Of a DNA stretch of 64,000 nt, positions 38,483 through 49,700 are shown one piece after another. The stretch's first letter is position 1; each line of letters begins with the position of its first letter. Position numbers and translations under genes: made by a program. The DNA lies in the NCBI GenBank assembly GCA_014773175.1, contig VXCM01003458.1, forward strand, positions 37,973 through 101,972, given 5' to 3'. The notes beneath the pieces were generated by a model. It worked only from the letters and a program-made list of their open reading frames with translations, did no database searches and was not told the origin of the DNA. The DNA is from Lucifuga dentata. Lineage: Eukaryota > Chordata > Actinopteri > Ophidiiformes > Bythitidae.

Positions 38483-41400
38483 CCTTAGAGGAGAGGGAAT
38501 CTCCCTTTGAATTGCCTCTCCTGAGGTTTCTTAAATTTTTTCCTTATATGATAAGGTTTTTTTAGGGAGTTTCTCCTCGTCTTAGAGAGCTTGGGTTAGG
38601 TCGAGAACCTGTAAAACCCTTTGAGACATTATATGTGGTATTGGGCTACAAATAAACTTGACTTATTTATCGTGCTTAAACATGCAAAATTGACAGTATG
38701 ATCCTTTAAATTCTTCCCAGTTCCACATGTATCCAGTTTCCTCCACACACCAATTATTCTCTGTATCGTCTGATCGCTGGTCACCATCATCCTGCTCGCT
38801 CTCTTATCGTCTCCAGCTAAGTAAACAGATTGCTGGCATCGAGCACAGCCTGCCGAGCGGCACGTTGCACCCATAACCTCACTTCCTATCGCATATCAAA
38901 TGCATTCCAAAGCTATTCTCATTTGGAGTTAAAATTTTCATTAGAACATAGAGAGATTACCTCAATTTTTCCCAACTTTTTACAAATATAGACATTTCAC
39001 GTCTCAAAGTAAATCTTACATCCATCTTTACATGCAATCAAGCATTCTAAAAATGGAAAATTTAGCTCTCTCTCTGTCTCTCTCCTCTTTTATTCACCTG
39101 TAGAGCGACACAAGGTGTATCCTGGATCTGAAGTGACACCTCTTCTCCATCCAGGGTGACCTTTCTGGAGTAAAGAGCACCTGGGGAGATACAGAAACAG
39201 GTGATGGATGAATGAATGAATGAATGAATGAATGAATGAATATCTTATCTTAGATGGACAGGAACTCACCTGTGTTGGCTTCATAATCTCCTATGAACCT
39301 CTTGGTCAGAAATCTGACAATCAGAGCTGAAAAGAAACAAGAAAACTGAACCAGGGGTGCAGAAAATGGAGTGAATGGTGAAATGAGAGGAGAGTCGTGT
39401 CATGTTATGTCATGTCACGTCGTATCTTTGTGTCATGTTGTTTCTTATCTTATCTTATCTTATCTTATCTTATCTTCCAGGAAAACCTACCAACCTACCT
39501 GCAACCTACTGACCTACTTAACACCAAACATTTGCACTCAGCGAGAGTTTCTAGAATTTCTTATTTCCCTGAGAAGTAAACACGATTCTGAAACTTCCAC
39601 AGCCGAGAGTCCAACAAATGAACCAATATAACCAGAGACAAGTTCAGATTGAGAAAATTATTTACCAATTCTGAGAATCTGATGTCAAAATCATGTTTTA
39701 GTAAATGATTAGCTCATCCATGACATGTTTTGGCCCACTCACAGTGTTTTCACAATTCTTGCAACATTTCTGAGTCCAGTTACATCCTGTTAGAATATTA
39801 ATATTAAAAGACCATACACCCATTTTGCATGTTTGAGCCTAATATATTCAATTTTCATACACATTATGTTACTGACAATCATTTCCCAAAGCATACTACT
39901 GGAACAGTGAATTAAAAATGTTTTTCCTACCTTGCAGACCTCCATTGGTTTCAGTTCATTCTGCTATTAAAATCAACTTGTTGATACTTGAAACATTCTT
40001 GGGATAGGTAATCCATCATCACCAACAAGACGTGTATTCAGGTTTTTTTAGAAGTTATGTAATTTTAGTGTTTAAGCTCAATAAAAAGCGTGGAGTGAAT
40101 GTATGCCTCCACCGGGGAATATAGTCCCAAAAGAAGACCTGCGTTTATGGAAAAATTTAAAGGACCATGACTTCATAAGGCTGTGTAAGTATTAGCAGGT
40201 GAAACATGGATTTTTAAGGTGGGTGTATCGCTTGAGTATTTGATTTTGAAAGATTAAGAGATTTTGCAAAATGTCAGGAAATCTAAAATTCGGTTTTATC
40301 CTTTGGGAAATGACTGTCAATAACATAGCGTATGAAAATTGAATATATTAGGCTCAAGCATGCAAAACAGGTGGTATAGTCCTTTAAGCCAGCTGTTGGA
40401 GATGAAGGTGAGGCTTAAAATTAGCTTTTAAATTCAAAACCCTCCAGGAATATTGGCAAGCTTGGTAAAATCAAAGTATTTGTTTCGTGATAAGAATTTC
40501 TGTTTCTTTTTGGTTATTTTACTTTGATTAAAGATTATATTTTTGTTCATATTTTGAATGAAAGATCAAGAGGTCAGGTCAGGTCAGGTCAGGATCATGC
40601 CCTGGGCTGCACATTGCAGCATCCACCGTGCGATGGAAACACCCCGGATCCTGATGGCAACCATCCTGGCAGACACGCTGCCCATCCCCATCTCACGGAG
40701 GTANCCCCGGATCCTGATGGCAACCATCCTGGCAGACACGCTGCCCATCCCCATCTCACGGAGGTACCCATCCATTTGCCAGAGCCAGGTGTTACGTGGG
40801 CGTCCCCTCGGCCTGGTCCAGTCACTGGGGTCTTCAGCAATGAGACATCTGTGTTCTGGATCGTCCTCGGAGAAACGCGCCACATGACCATAGTGTCAAC
40901 TGGCGCTCCCTCACAATGCTGGTAATCATGTCATCTAGGCCTCCTGGAGCAACTGCTCCTTCAACACAAAGTCAAACTAGCAGTACCCAAGAATTCGCCT
41001 TAGAGAACGAGTACCAAAGACATCCAGTCATTGTCTCATGCCATTGGTTAGTATCCAGGTCTCACAACCATAAAGTAAGACCAGGAACACCAGGACACCA
41101 GGATTCTAAAGACTTGGACCCTCATCTTCTTGCAGAGATATCAGAAGTGCCATATACATCCAGTGACCCCAGACGTCTCTCGACCTCATAGGACGAGCTC
41201 CCAGAGACATGGACGTCACTGCTGAGGTGAATCTCTCAATGAGTCTGACACTCCCCACATACAGACACACTGCTGACAGCTGAGTCCAAGAACTCATTGG
41301 AAGCCTGGATCTTAGTCTTGATCCAGGACACCTGCAAACCCAGACACACTGACTCCTCGTTCAGCTTCTCAAGAGCTACCAGAACATCCATCGACTCCAC

Positions 41401-42025
41401 AAAGATCACAGGATCATCAGCAAAGTCAAGGTCAGTAAACCTTTCCCCACCAATACATACACCCAAGTCACTGGATGCCACAACTCTTCCCAACACCCAG
41501 GCCATGAAGAAGGAAGGTTCAAAGATCAAGAGAGTAAACAAAAAATACTTTTTTATTTATTTTTTTTTTTAACACAGCCCATTTTGCTTTTATGTACAAT
41601 GGGTGCCAATATTATATGCATTTGAATTGGAGTCTTGTTTGAGCCACTTGGAATCTAAAGTCACTTTTGAGACATTCTTTGATGATTTTTGTAAGACTTT
41701 GTTTTATTTTCTAGAATCTTAGAGATCTTAGAGACCACTGTTTTGTGATTTATTGATTTTTTTTTTTTTTTTTTNTTTTTTTTTTTTTTTTTATGCTAAA
41801 TTCTTTTAGATTTTTTTAATCGATTTGAGACTCCATTTAGGAAAATGTCAACTAGAATCCATTAGGCAAAGCTGAAAATTCAATCTTCAAACCACATCCA
41901 TCCATCCTACCTGTTTTTCCCACGCTGCTGGCTCCCAGCACCACGATCTTGACGGTTTTGTTGTCCAGCAGGGGATACTCCGGTATGGGGACCAGCAGAA
42001 AGTTACCAGAGCCGCTGCTGTTCAT
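34971..42025 (-). CDS. rasl11a: Ras-like protein family member 11A, 8 coding exons
   Basis: Atypical Ras-family small GTPase; mammalian RASL11A is reported to act in nucleolar rDNA transcription. Exons: 42025-41911, 39326-39270, 39180-39098, 37822-37782, 37695-37566 (ends at a one-N gap), 36028-35953, 35794-35718, 35117-34971 (TGA); 241 residues against about 242 in human. The N-terminus has FLLVPIPE, as in RASL11A and unlike RASL11B. Motifs: G1 GASSVGKT (31-38), the family stretch [17 protein letters not shown]3 DTPC (78-81; the relatives have DTPG), G4 VGNKSD (143-148), G5-like ASAR, and the C-terminal signature [14 protein letters not shown]. There is no CAAX box, as expected. I chose the ATG at 42025 for its position relative to family proteins and its ACCATGA context. 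Head to head with usp12. Confidence 0.93.
35151..35661. mobile_element. TTAA element, right end truncated (rasl11a intron 7)
   Basis: TTAAAGGACCATACAGC lies 31 nt upstream of the rasl11a exon 8 acceptor. The right terminus stops at AACATGTATTTAGATTG and lacks the last 40-odd bases. Confidence 0.82.
36342..36895. mobile_element. TTAA element in rasl11a intron 5, abutting the next copy
   Basis: TTAAAGGACCATACCAGTG to CCAGTGTGCTCCTTTAA. Its right TTAA is also the left TTAA of the following copy. Confidence 0.9.
36892..37453. mobile_element. TTAA element, variant B, abutting the previous copy
   Basis: TTAAAGGACCATACCACCC to GGTGGTATGGTCCTTTAA. It shares one TTAA (36892-36895) with the copy before it. 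Confidence 0.92.
37566..37695 (-). CDS. rasl11a: rasl11a exon 5, ending exactly at a gap base
   Basis: Encodes [20 protein letters not shown] and onward to NIPVIL (residues 99-142). The last assigned codon ends at 37566 and the next base (37565) is N, so the splice donor cannot be read. The phase (0) matches exon 6, which starts with the G4 motif VGNKSD, so the coding sequence is probably complete. If N is G, the donor would be GT. Confidence 0.8.
37846..38709. mobile_element. TTAA element ends around other repeats (rasl11a intron 3)
   Basis: Left end TTAAAGGACAAGACTGGTG lies 22 nt upstream of the exon 4 acceptor; right end CATGCAAAATTGACAG, TATGATCCTTTAA. Between them are unrelated sequence, a CA repeat and the fish repeat tail. 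Confidence 0.65.
38484..38665 (+). repeat. Fish interspersed repeat tail, copy 2, in rasl11a intron 3
   Basis: Same sequence as at 940-1060, extended here through CCCTTTGAGACAT and GGGCTACAAATAAA to CTTGACT, the familiar 3' tail of this fish repeat. It lies between two ends of a TTAA-type element and follows a CA repeat. Confidence 0.6.
39206..39241. repeat. GAAT tetranucleotide repeat (rasl11a intron 2)
   Basis: About 8 units of AATG fill much of the 89-bp intron between rasl11a exons 2 and 3. Confidence 0.95.
39445..39477. repeat. TTATC pentanucleotide repeat
   Basis: About 6 units in rasl11a intron 1. Confidence 0.95.
39804..40387. mobile_element. TTAA element, variant B (rasl11a intron 1)
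   Basis: TTAAAAGACCATACACCC to GGTGGTATAGTCCTTTAA; closely similar to the copies at 36892, 44918 and 48791. Confidence 0.9.
40573..41520 (-). mobile_element. 5'-truncated non-LTR retrotransposon (reverse transcriptase 3' part)
   Basis: The 12-bp direct repeats AAAGATCAAGAG at 40561-40572 and 41521-41532 flank it. The minus strand shows the RT catalytic box [26 protein letters not shown] and, downstream, the tail motif [14 protein letters not shown], which I recognise from fish LINEs. Frames are broken. The 3' end is a short (GACCT)n tract rather than poly(A). About 65 bp are falsely duplicated around N 40704. Lies in rasl11a intron 1. Confidence 0.82.
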
Positions 42026-43825
42026 GGTTCCCGGTGCAGTCACCAGTCAGCCGCATTTAGCTCTCCGTCCTCTGCCCTTTAGACCAGCTCTGCTCGGGGA
42101 AAAAGGATTTCCTCCACGGTCCGTCCACAGGAAAGATCACTCCAATATTCCCATAATATTCCTGCAGGGAGCTCACACAGCCTGGTTATTAAAATCTGAA
42201 GAGCAGCCTCTTATTTATTATAGGAATTTTGCGATTGAGTGTAGTATCTGATCCTTTGTGAGAAGGGTGCAAGTGTAATCCACAAATTCCCAAAACTTTC
42301 CAAAGATCCCACGTCCAGTTGGAGTTTTCTTCCACTGAGCGCTAAAAAAAAACCAAAAAAAAAAACAAAAAACCGTTGCGTTCCAAAATGACGAGAATTT
42401 ACTTTTAGCCTACTTGTTAACATGTCCTATAATAACATCCGGTGGTTTAAAATAGAAAAGGGACGACTAATAATATATATCTCTCTATATATTTTAAATA
42501 AGTGAGAAACGTCCTGCACCGCACCGATCCCACACGCTTCTGACTGGAGAGAGAGAGAGAGAGGGAGAGAGAGACTTTGGGTGAAGCCCCTCATTCCCTT
42601 GATAGAAGTCTAAATTGGGCTACACATCATGTCATGTATAGCTTCTTGGTCCAATAAACAAGGAAATAATAATGTCACGGCAAAATTAATTAGTCTGATT
42701 AAACTACATAAAATATTTTGAAATACAATAGAAAGCAATCATTAGACTATATTGTTTGGTTGCCAACTAATCACCAATTATTTTAACTGAAAATTGTCGG
42801 TGGTATTGATTGATAGGTTAATATGTAAGGAGAATCCGCTATAACTTGTAATTCATCCAGGGAGTGCTTGTTTTTTCTCTCGAATCCTCCCTGACACTCA
42901 TCAATATCTTTTCTATCGAGCCCACCACACACAAACTTTAATTTTGTGATCGGTCCTCATATATTATAATGTATAATCGGAGTGTAAACCCACACGGAAG
43001 TGCTATTCTGGTTAACGGTATAAAGCACCGCCCACCGATTTCATCAAGTGGATCAATCGAACAAACCCAGCATATCTCCGTCCTACGTCGGTGACACTCC
43101 CTCAGCGTTTGTTTCTTCACACTGGACGGAAAGAAACTGCGTGAAGTTAGCCAGTGATAGTGAAAGTCGTACCGGAAGTTATGTCATTTATTTTCAAAGT
43201 AAAACTTCAGTAGCCATTTAAACAACTGAAATGGTATCAAATATCCGCCTAATTCTAGATATGCCAGATGAAATCAAGTGATTTTTAAAAAATGTTTTCA
43301 ACGTATACTAAACTATTTCATTTTTCACTTGGTGCTTCCCATTTGTTGTTTGTCTATATTTTTGTCTTAAAATTTGTAAAACAAAGTAAGTCTTTCTTAG
43401 GTGTATATTTTGTTTTATATATGCCAGCTGTAGTATGTTTTATCTGTTCTATTTAAATTATACTTTTAATGTGTCTGTTATTACATCCTAACTTTTTATT
43501 TGTTGCTTCCCATTTGTTAGCTGTTTTTGTCTTCTCTATATTTGGTTGCCTTTTATTTTAAATACGTCAGCTTTATTATTGCTATTATTAGTTGCTGGAG
43601 TAGTTTTAGTAGAATTGAACAACAACAAAAAGAAACATTCTTTTCATGTTCTAGAAATGAAAGACAGGTTAATGTTTTATTTTGAATACATGACCGGATG
43701 TTGCGTATGTCACTGTATTAAGTTTGACGTCAGGACGGACAGGCTGAAGCTCTCCCGGAACTCTGCAGCCGCTTCGGCTCGGATCATTTCTCCAGCGGGG
43801 TTCGGTCCACCATGGCTGCTTACGG
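42026..43825. promoter_or_regulatory. Shared divergent promoter region between rasl11a and usp12
   Basis: About 1.8 kb separates the two divergent start codons, so both 5' UTRs and promoters must lie here unless there are distant upstream exons. A CCGGAAGT ETS-type site is at 43173 and a similar CCGGATGT near 43694. The last 120 bp before usp12 are richer in CG than the surroundings. A GA repeat lies at 42548-42573. No open frame with family features was seen. Confidence 0.5.
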
Positions 43826-43838
43826 ATGGAAATACTGA
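43812..43838 (+). CDS. Short upstream ORF overlapping the usp12 start
   Basis: An ATG in a near-perfect Kozak setting (CCACCATGG) opens an 8-codon frame (MAAYGWKY) 14 bases upstream of the usp12 start, in another frame. Its TGA (43836-43838) overlaps the ATG of usp12 Met5 (43838-43840) as TGATG. If translated it would bypass Met1 and could permit reinitiation at Met5. Whether the transcript includes this ATG is not known from the sequence. Confidence 0.45.
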   Translation: MAAYGWKY

Positions 43839-46743
43839 TGACAGTCCGAAAGATCGCCTCGATTTGTACGATGGTAAAAAGCAGAGATTTTAGCCTTAAC
43901 GTCACAGATTAGCGCTGCGTTTACGTCCGCGGCGGATAGTGAGCCAGCAGGACGTTAAGCGGCTAGCTGCTGCTAGCCTGTATGCTAACCAGCGTGATTA
44001 CAACACATAGGCTTTCAGAAAGTTGTGAGCCTGTAAGTCACCGTTTGTTTAACATTTCCGTAGATAGCAGGGCTTAGTTTCATTTCAGGGTGGTGAATTA
44101 TACACAAACCAACGTGTGAGAAAGCTTGTTAGCTAGCTTGTAGTTTGTTTATGTGAGAAGGACTAGCTAGCCGGCTAGCTACACACATCCCAATGTGTGT
44201 CAGCGTGGGACTCTAACTTGCTTGCTCGTTGCTCTTCCAGCTGAAAAATCAGCTGGAAGAGCAAGTGGAAATTGGCTGTCGGTAACGTAACATATATGCT
44301 GGTCCGTGTCTTCGTTACAACTACTTTTTTGTTACAAACAACTGCTTTATTTGAACAAAAAGGCGAACCATCTGTAGGTCAGTGGATGTAAACAACTCCC
44401 CCAGCTGACATTGTTGTCTTCCTGCGTGACCGGTTGAGAATTCTCGCGTTTCCTGTCAGGAGAAACACCCTGGATGGGTCTTCTGGACGGAGATTTTGCT
44501 CATGGTTAAGTTCTGGTTCTCAAAAACTACACATTAGCTCCTTTAGTCCAAATAAGTCCTAATTTTTAAGAATGAAAATACAGAGAAATACAGAGTTTGT
44601 GTATGGAACCATTCAGCTACAGGTGGTCTGAGACACTGAATGTGGCTTTGGTGCTTAAAGGTGCCAGTTTGTCTTGTATTCACAGTTTAAGTGATTCTCT
44701 CCACACAATTTATTAATTCCTCCAAGACCACATAGAACCAGGTCTGTTGTAGCATAATGTTAAACTGAAATTAGATGGAGCACAAACAAGTTTAAATCCT
44801 GTTTGACATATGGGAAACCTTAATTCTACTTGTGAAAACAGGATAACAATATCTGTTTCGCTCTCTTTCCTGACCATCAGATAAATCTAGGTCACTATAA
44901 AAACCTACTTAGACCAGTTAAAGGACCATACCATCCATTTTGCATGTTTGAACCCTAATATATTAAATTTTCATACACATTATGTTACTGACAATCATTT
45001 CCCAAAGCATACTACTGGAACAGTGAATTAAAAATGTTTTTCCTACCTTCCACCGCCATTGGTTTCAGTTCATTCTGCTATTAAAATCAACTTGTTGATA
45101 CTTGAAATGTTCTTGGGATAGGTAATCCATCATCACCAACAAGACGTGTATTCAGGTTTTTTTTTAGAAGTTATGTAATTTTAGTGTTTAAGCTCAATAA
45201 AAAGCGTGGAGTGAATGTATGCCTCCACCGGGGAATATAGTCCCAAAAGAAGACCTGCGTTTATGGAAAAATTTAAAGGACCGTGACTTCATAAGGCTGT
45301 GTAACTATTAGCAGGAGAAACATGGATTTTTAAGGTGGATGTATCAGGAAAGCTGAAATACGGCTTTATCCTTTGGGAAATGATTGTCAGTAACATATGA
45401 AAATTGAATATATTAGGCTCAAACATGCAAAATGGCCGGTATGGTCCTTTAACTCTTGACTGGATTTACATTTAGAGCCCACAGATCCATATTTGGAAAA
45501 ACAGAAACAGAAGTGCTAATTTGTGCTAATTCTCCAGTTGCACAATAGCATGACTGTCCCCTCGGCCAGAGGGCAGAGGTTTCTAGAAAGGTCAGGGGGT
45601 AAAAGGTCAAGACAGGAAGACGATCCTGTAAGTCTGCTCTTGTGCTAGTTTCAGGAAATGTGACAGTTTTGTCTTTATTTTTCAGTCAGGCAGACAAATC
45701 AGCTGCAGGCTTTTGAATTTGCTGGCTGCTGCCTGTGTGTACATGCTTTTGTAGTGTGTGTGTGTTTGTGTGTATGTGTGCGCTCTCGTGCTGAAAGCAA
45801 TAAGTCTGTACTTATGTGCACGCTGCCGTGAAGACCACACGCACCTTTTAAGCCGTTTAAGGCAAGTTCCCGCCACCTCCAGACACAAGCTAACGAGGCT
45901 AAACATTAGCTTTGGCTTGTTTTGCCACTTTGGCAGCTCATCAGTTTCTTTAGAAAATTAATTTGGCCAATTGCGTTACTACACAATATACTACTTGAGC
46001 GGTAAATGTTAGAATTGTTTTTCTTACGTTCCAGACTGCCATTGGTTTCAGTTTATTCAATTCCAAAATCAACTTGTAGAGTCTTGAAACAGGCTTGAGA
46101 TAAATAATCCATCACAGCGAATATCATGTCTATTAGGTTTCTTTTTTGTCAAAGTAACTTTATTTAACCGATCCAGCACGGAGCTGCACAGAAGACAATG
46201 TATGCCTCCGCCAGGAAATATAGTCCCAGGAGAAGCTTTTATAGAGAAATTAAAAACCAATCGTCACTTCTACAATCGTGTATGAGCGTCAGCAGGTGAA
46301 ACGTTGAAGTTTAAGGTGGATGCATCACCTGAACATTTGATTTTTGAAAGATTAGGGGATCTGAAAAAAAATCACAGGAAAACTAAAATATGGTTTTATG
46401 TTTTGGAAATTGGATGTTGGTAAGTAACATGTATGCTGGTTGTGTATATTGGGCTCAAACATACATTATTGCTGGGATGGTCCTTTAATGAAAATCTGCT
46501 GCCAACATATAGCAGCAATATTAACATAAACCTACAGAAAACAGAAATGTACTGTAGTTTGTATTTGCAGTTCAGACTGAATAAAGGGAAATGATGTCGT
46601 TTTTCTCTCTGTCCTCTTTCGTGTTTGTCTAAAAGGACAGAAAGCTTGTTTTGTGTTTGTTTACGGCCTCATGCTGGCTGAAGGTCGCGTTATCAGATAA
46701 AAAAAAAACTTCAGCCAGGCCTTGTCTGCTTGCTGCCATGAGT

Positions 46744-46777
<34 letters not shown>

Positions 46778-49700
46778 GTCATCCCCACCTGACGGAAAAG
46801 GTGCATCATCGTCCTCATCATCTCAAATCTGATTTTCTCTTTCATTCTTAGCTAGTAGTTGGAGTTTAACGAGCGTGTGAGAAAGTGAAGGAAGACGTAG
46901 AAAAGAACGGCGAGAAATGGAGGATATGAAACAGGAAACAGAAAGAATAAGAGGAAACAATGACGAGGAAAGGACAAAAGAGGAGCTCAGAAGGATAAAT
47001 ATACCCATTGTTGGGGAAATTGAGATAATTACCGGCGATTTAGCATGTTTGAGCTTCACTTTATGTAACTAACAGCCATTTCCCAATATATACTACAGGA
47101 GCGGTAAATATTACAATTGTTTTTCCTACCTTCTAGACTGCTGTTGGTTTTAGTTCGTTCCAGTACGCTATAAAAATCAACTTGTAGAGATTTAAGCCAT
47201 CTGTCACAAGATGTCTGTTAAGTTTTTTTTTTTTGTCAAAGTAACTTTATTTAACCGATCCAACACGGAGCTGGAAGATAAGTATGCCTCCGCCAGGAAA
47301 TATAGTCCCAGGAGAAAATGACTTTTAACGAGAAATTAAAAAGGACGGCGCCTTCTACTTTGGTGCAAAAGCGTTAGCAGACAAATCATTGCATTTTAAG
47401 GTTTGTGCATCACCTGAACATTTGACTTTGAAAGATTAAGCGATTTGAAAGAATAACATGAAAGCTAAAATACAGTTTTATGTTTTGGAACAGTTGCTGT
47501 CAGTAACATAACGTGTATGGGCGTTGTATGTATTGGATTTAAACATGCAAAAGCAGCTGGTGTGGTCCTTTAAATATGTGAAGGAGAATTTATTACTGGT
47601 TTTCTGTTTTTTAACTACACAGCGTTTTCCTATTGACAAGATAAGTATTCATAACTCCATAATTCTATGATTATTCAACGCAAAACTAAACTGCTTTTTG
47701 ATTGGTTAAAGCAGGAGTGTCTTCCTGTATTTGCTGCTCTGAAGATATCGTAGCTGAAAACCTCTTTCTTCTTCTTCTTCTTCTACTTCTTCTTTTTCTT
47801 CTGCCTCTTCAGGGCGCCAATGCCTCTGCCTTGGAAAAGGAGATCGGACCGGAACAGTTTCCCGTTAATGAGCACTACTTCGGCTTGGTCAACGTAAGTA
47901 AGAAACGAACGAGTCCTGCCTTCAAAGCCCTTCCTGTTTTTAAACCAATCACAAGCTCCGTTTGGTATCTCTTTCACATTTCTTTCTCTGTCTCTTTTTT
48001 TTTTTTTTTNTTTTTTTTTTTTTTGTAGTTTGGTAACACCTGCTACTGTAACTCGGTGCTGCAGGCTCTGTATTTCTGTCGACCATTTAGGGAGAAGGTG
48101 TTGGCATACAAGGTAAGACAATGCAGGAGAAACGCCGTGGCGGCACAAATCAGCAATAACTCTGTCGCAGTTTGCATTCTGAAAACACCAGAGCAATGCG
48201 CTTTTCCCACTTAATTAGTTTAAAGGACAATACTGGTGATGATTTTGCATGATTGAGCCCAATATATACATACATGTTGCATTACTGACCCCATTTTTCA
48301 AAACAAAAACCGTATTTTAGTTTTCATGTTTTTTTTTTTTTGCCAAATCCCTAATCTTTCAAAATCAATTGTTCAGCCAATACATGCACCATAATATTCA
48401 GTGTTTCACCTGCTAACACATGTGTCCAAATGTAGAAGGCATAGTCGTTTTTAATTTCTCGGTAAAAGCTGTTTTCTCCTGGGACTATATTTCCTGGTGG
48501 AGATGTACATTTTCTTCCATGCAGCTCCATGTTGGACCAGTTAAAGTATCTTCAACAAATTTTTTTTTAATGTACTGCATGTCATGTTCACTGTGATGGA
48601 TTATTTATTTCAAGCGTGTTTCAAGTCTCTACATGTTGATTTTTATGGTGTACTGGAATGAAGAAAGGAAGGTAAGAAAAAAAAATTCAAATATTTACCA
48701 CTCCAGGAGTATATTCTGGGAAATGGTTGGCAGTAACATAACGTGACACTCAAAACCACCAGTATGGTCCTTTACAATAAGGGTCTACACTTAAAGGACC
48801 ATACCGGCCATTTTGCATGTTTGAGCTTAATAAATTCAATTTTCATACATGTAACGTTACTGACAATCATTTCCCAAAGCATATTACTGGAACGGTGAAT
48901 TAAAAATGTTTTTCCTACCTTCTGGACTGCTATTGGTTTCAGTTCATTCTGGTACGCTATTAAAATCAACTTGTTGATACTTGAAATGTTCTTGGGATAG
49001 GTAATCCATCATCACCAACAAGATGTGTATTCAGGTTTTTTTTAGAAGTTATGTAATTTTAGCGTTTAAGTGCAATAAATAGTGTGGAGTGAATGTATGC
49101 CTCCACTGGGGAATATAGTCCCAAAAGAAGACCTGTGTTTATGGAAAAATTTAAAGGACCGTGACTTCATAAGGCTGTGTAACTATTAGCAGGAGAAACA
49201 TGGATTTTTAAGGTGGGTGTATCACTTGAATATTTGATTTTGAAAGATTAAGAGGTTTAGCAAAATATCAGCAAAGCTGAAATACAGTTTTGGGAAATGA
49301 TTGTCAGTAACCTCGTGTATGAAAATTGAATATATTAGGCTCAAACATGCAGAATGTGTGGTATGGTCCTTTAACAATTCATTGCTCTATGGTTCAGCTT
49401 TCTTCAAAGAGAGGGACTTCAAACCCTTTTCTAACCCTTATCATCTTTGTTTAAATGATAAATAAAGGGAATTTAAAAGGAGTTTCATAGGTCATCAACA
49501 TCCTCATAACGTGTTTTATGATTTCTTTACTTGTGGATTAGATAAGACGAGAGCGTGTTTTTCTGTCTCTGAACTGCTCCAAAGGTTCAGCATGTCTTGA
49601 CAGAAACTGATCTCAGGAACGAGTCATGTAACTGAAGACAAGTAGACACATTCTGTTGATTGTTCTCTCTACACGTACATGTTTGGCGAGTCATTACGGG

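Noticed and set aside
42026..42043. Start of rasl11a at 42043
   Set aside because: That codon is GTG; the ATG at 42025 fits the family N-terminus and has a good context.
44229..44264. Hairpin as a microRNA precursor
   Set aside because: The stem is only 16 bp and perfect with a 4-base loop, far shorter than a normal precursor.
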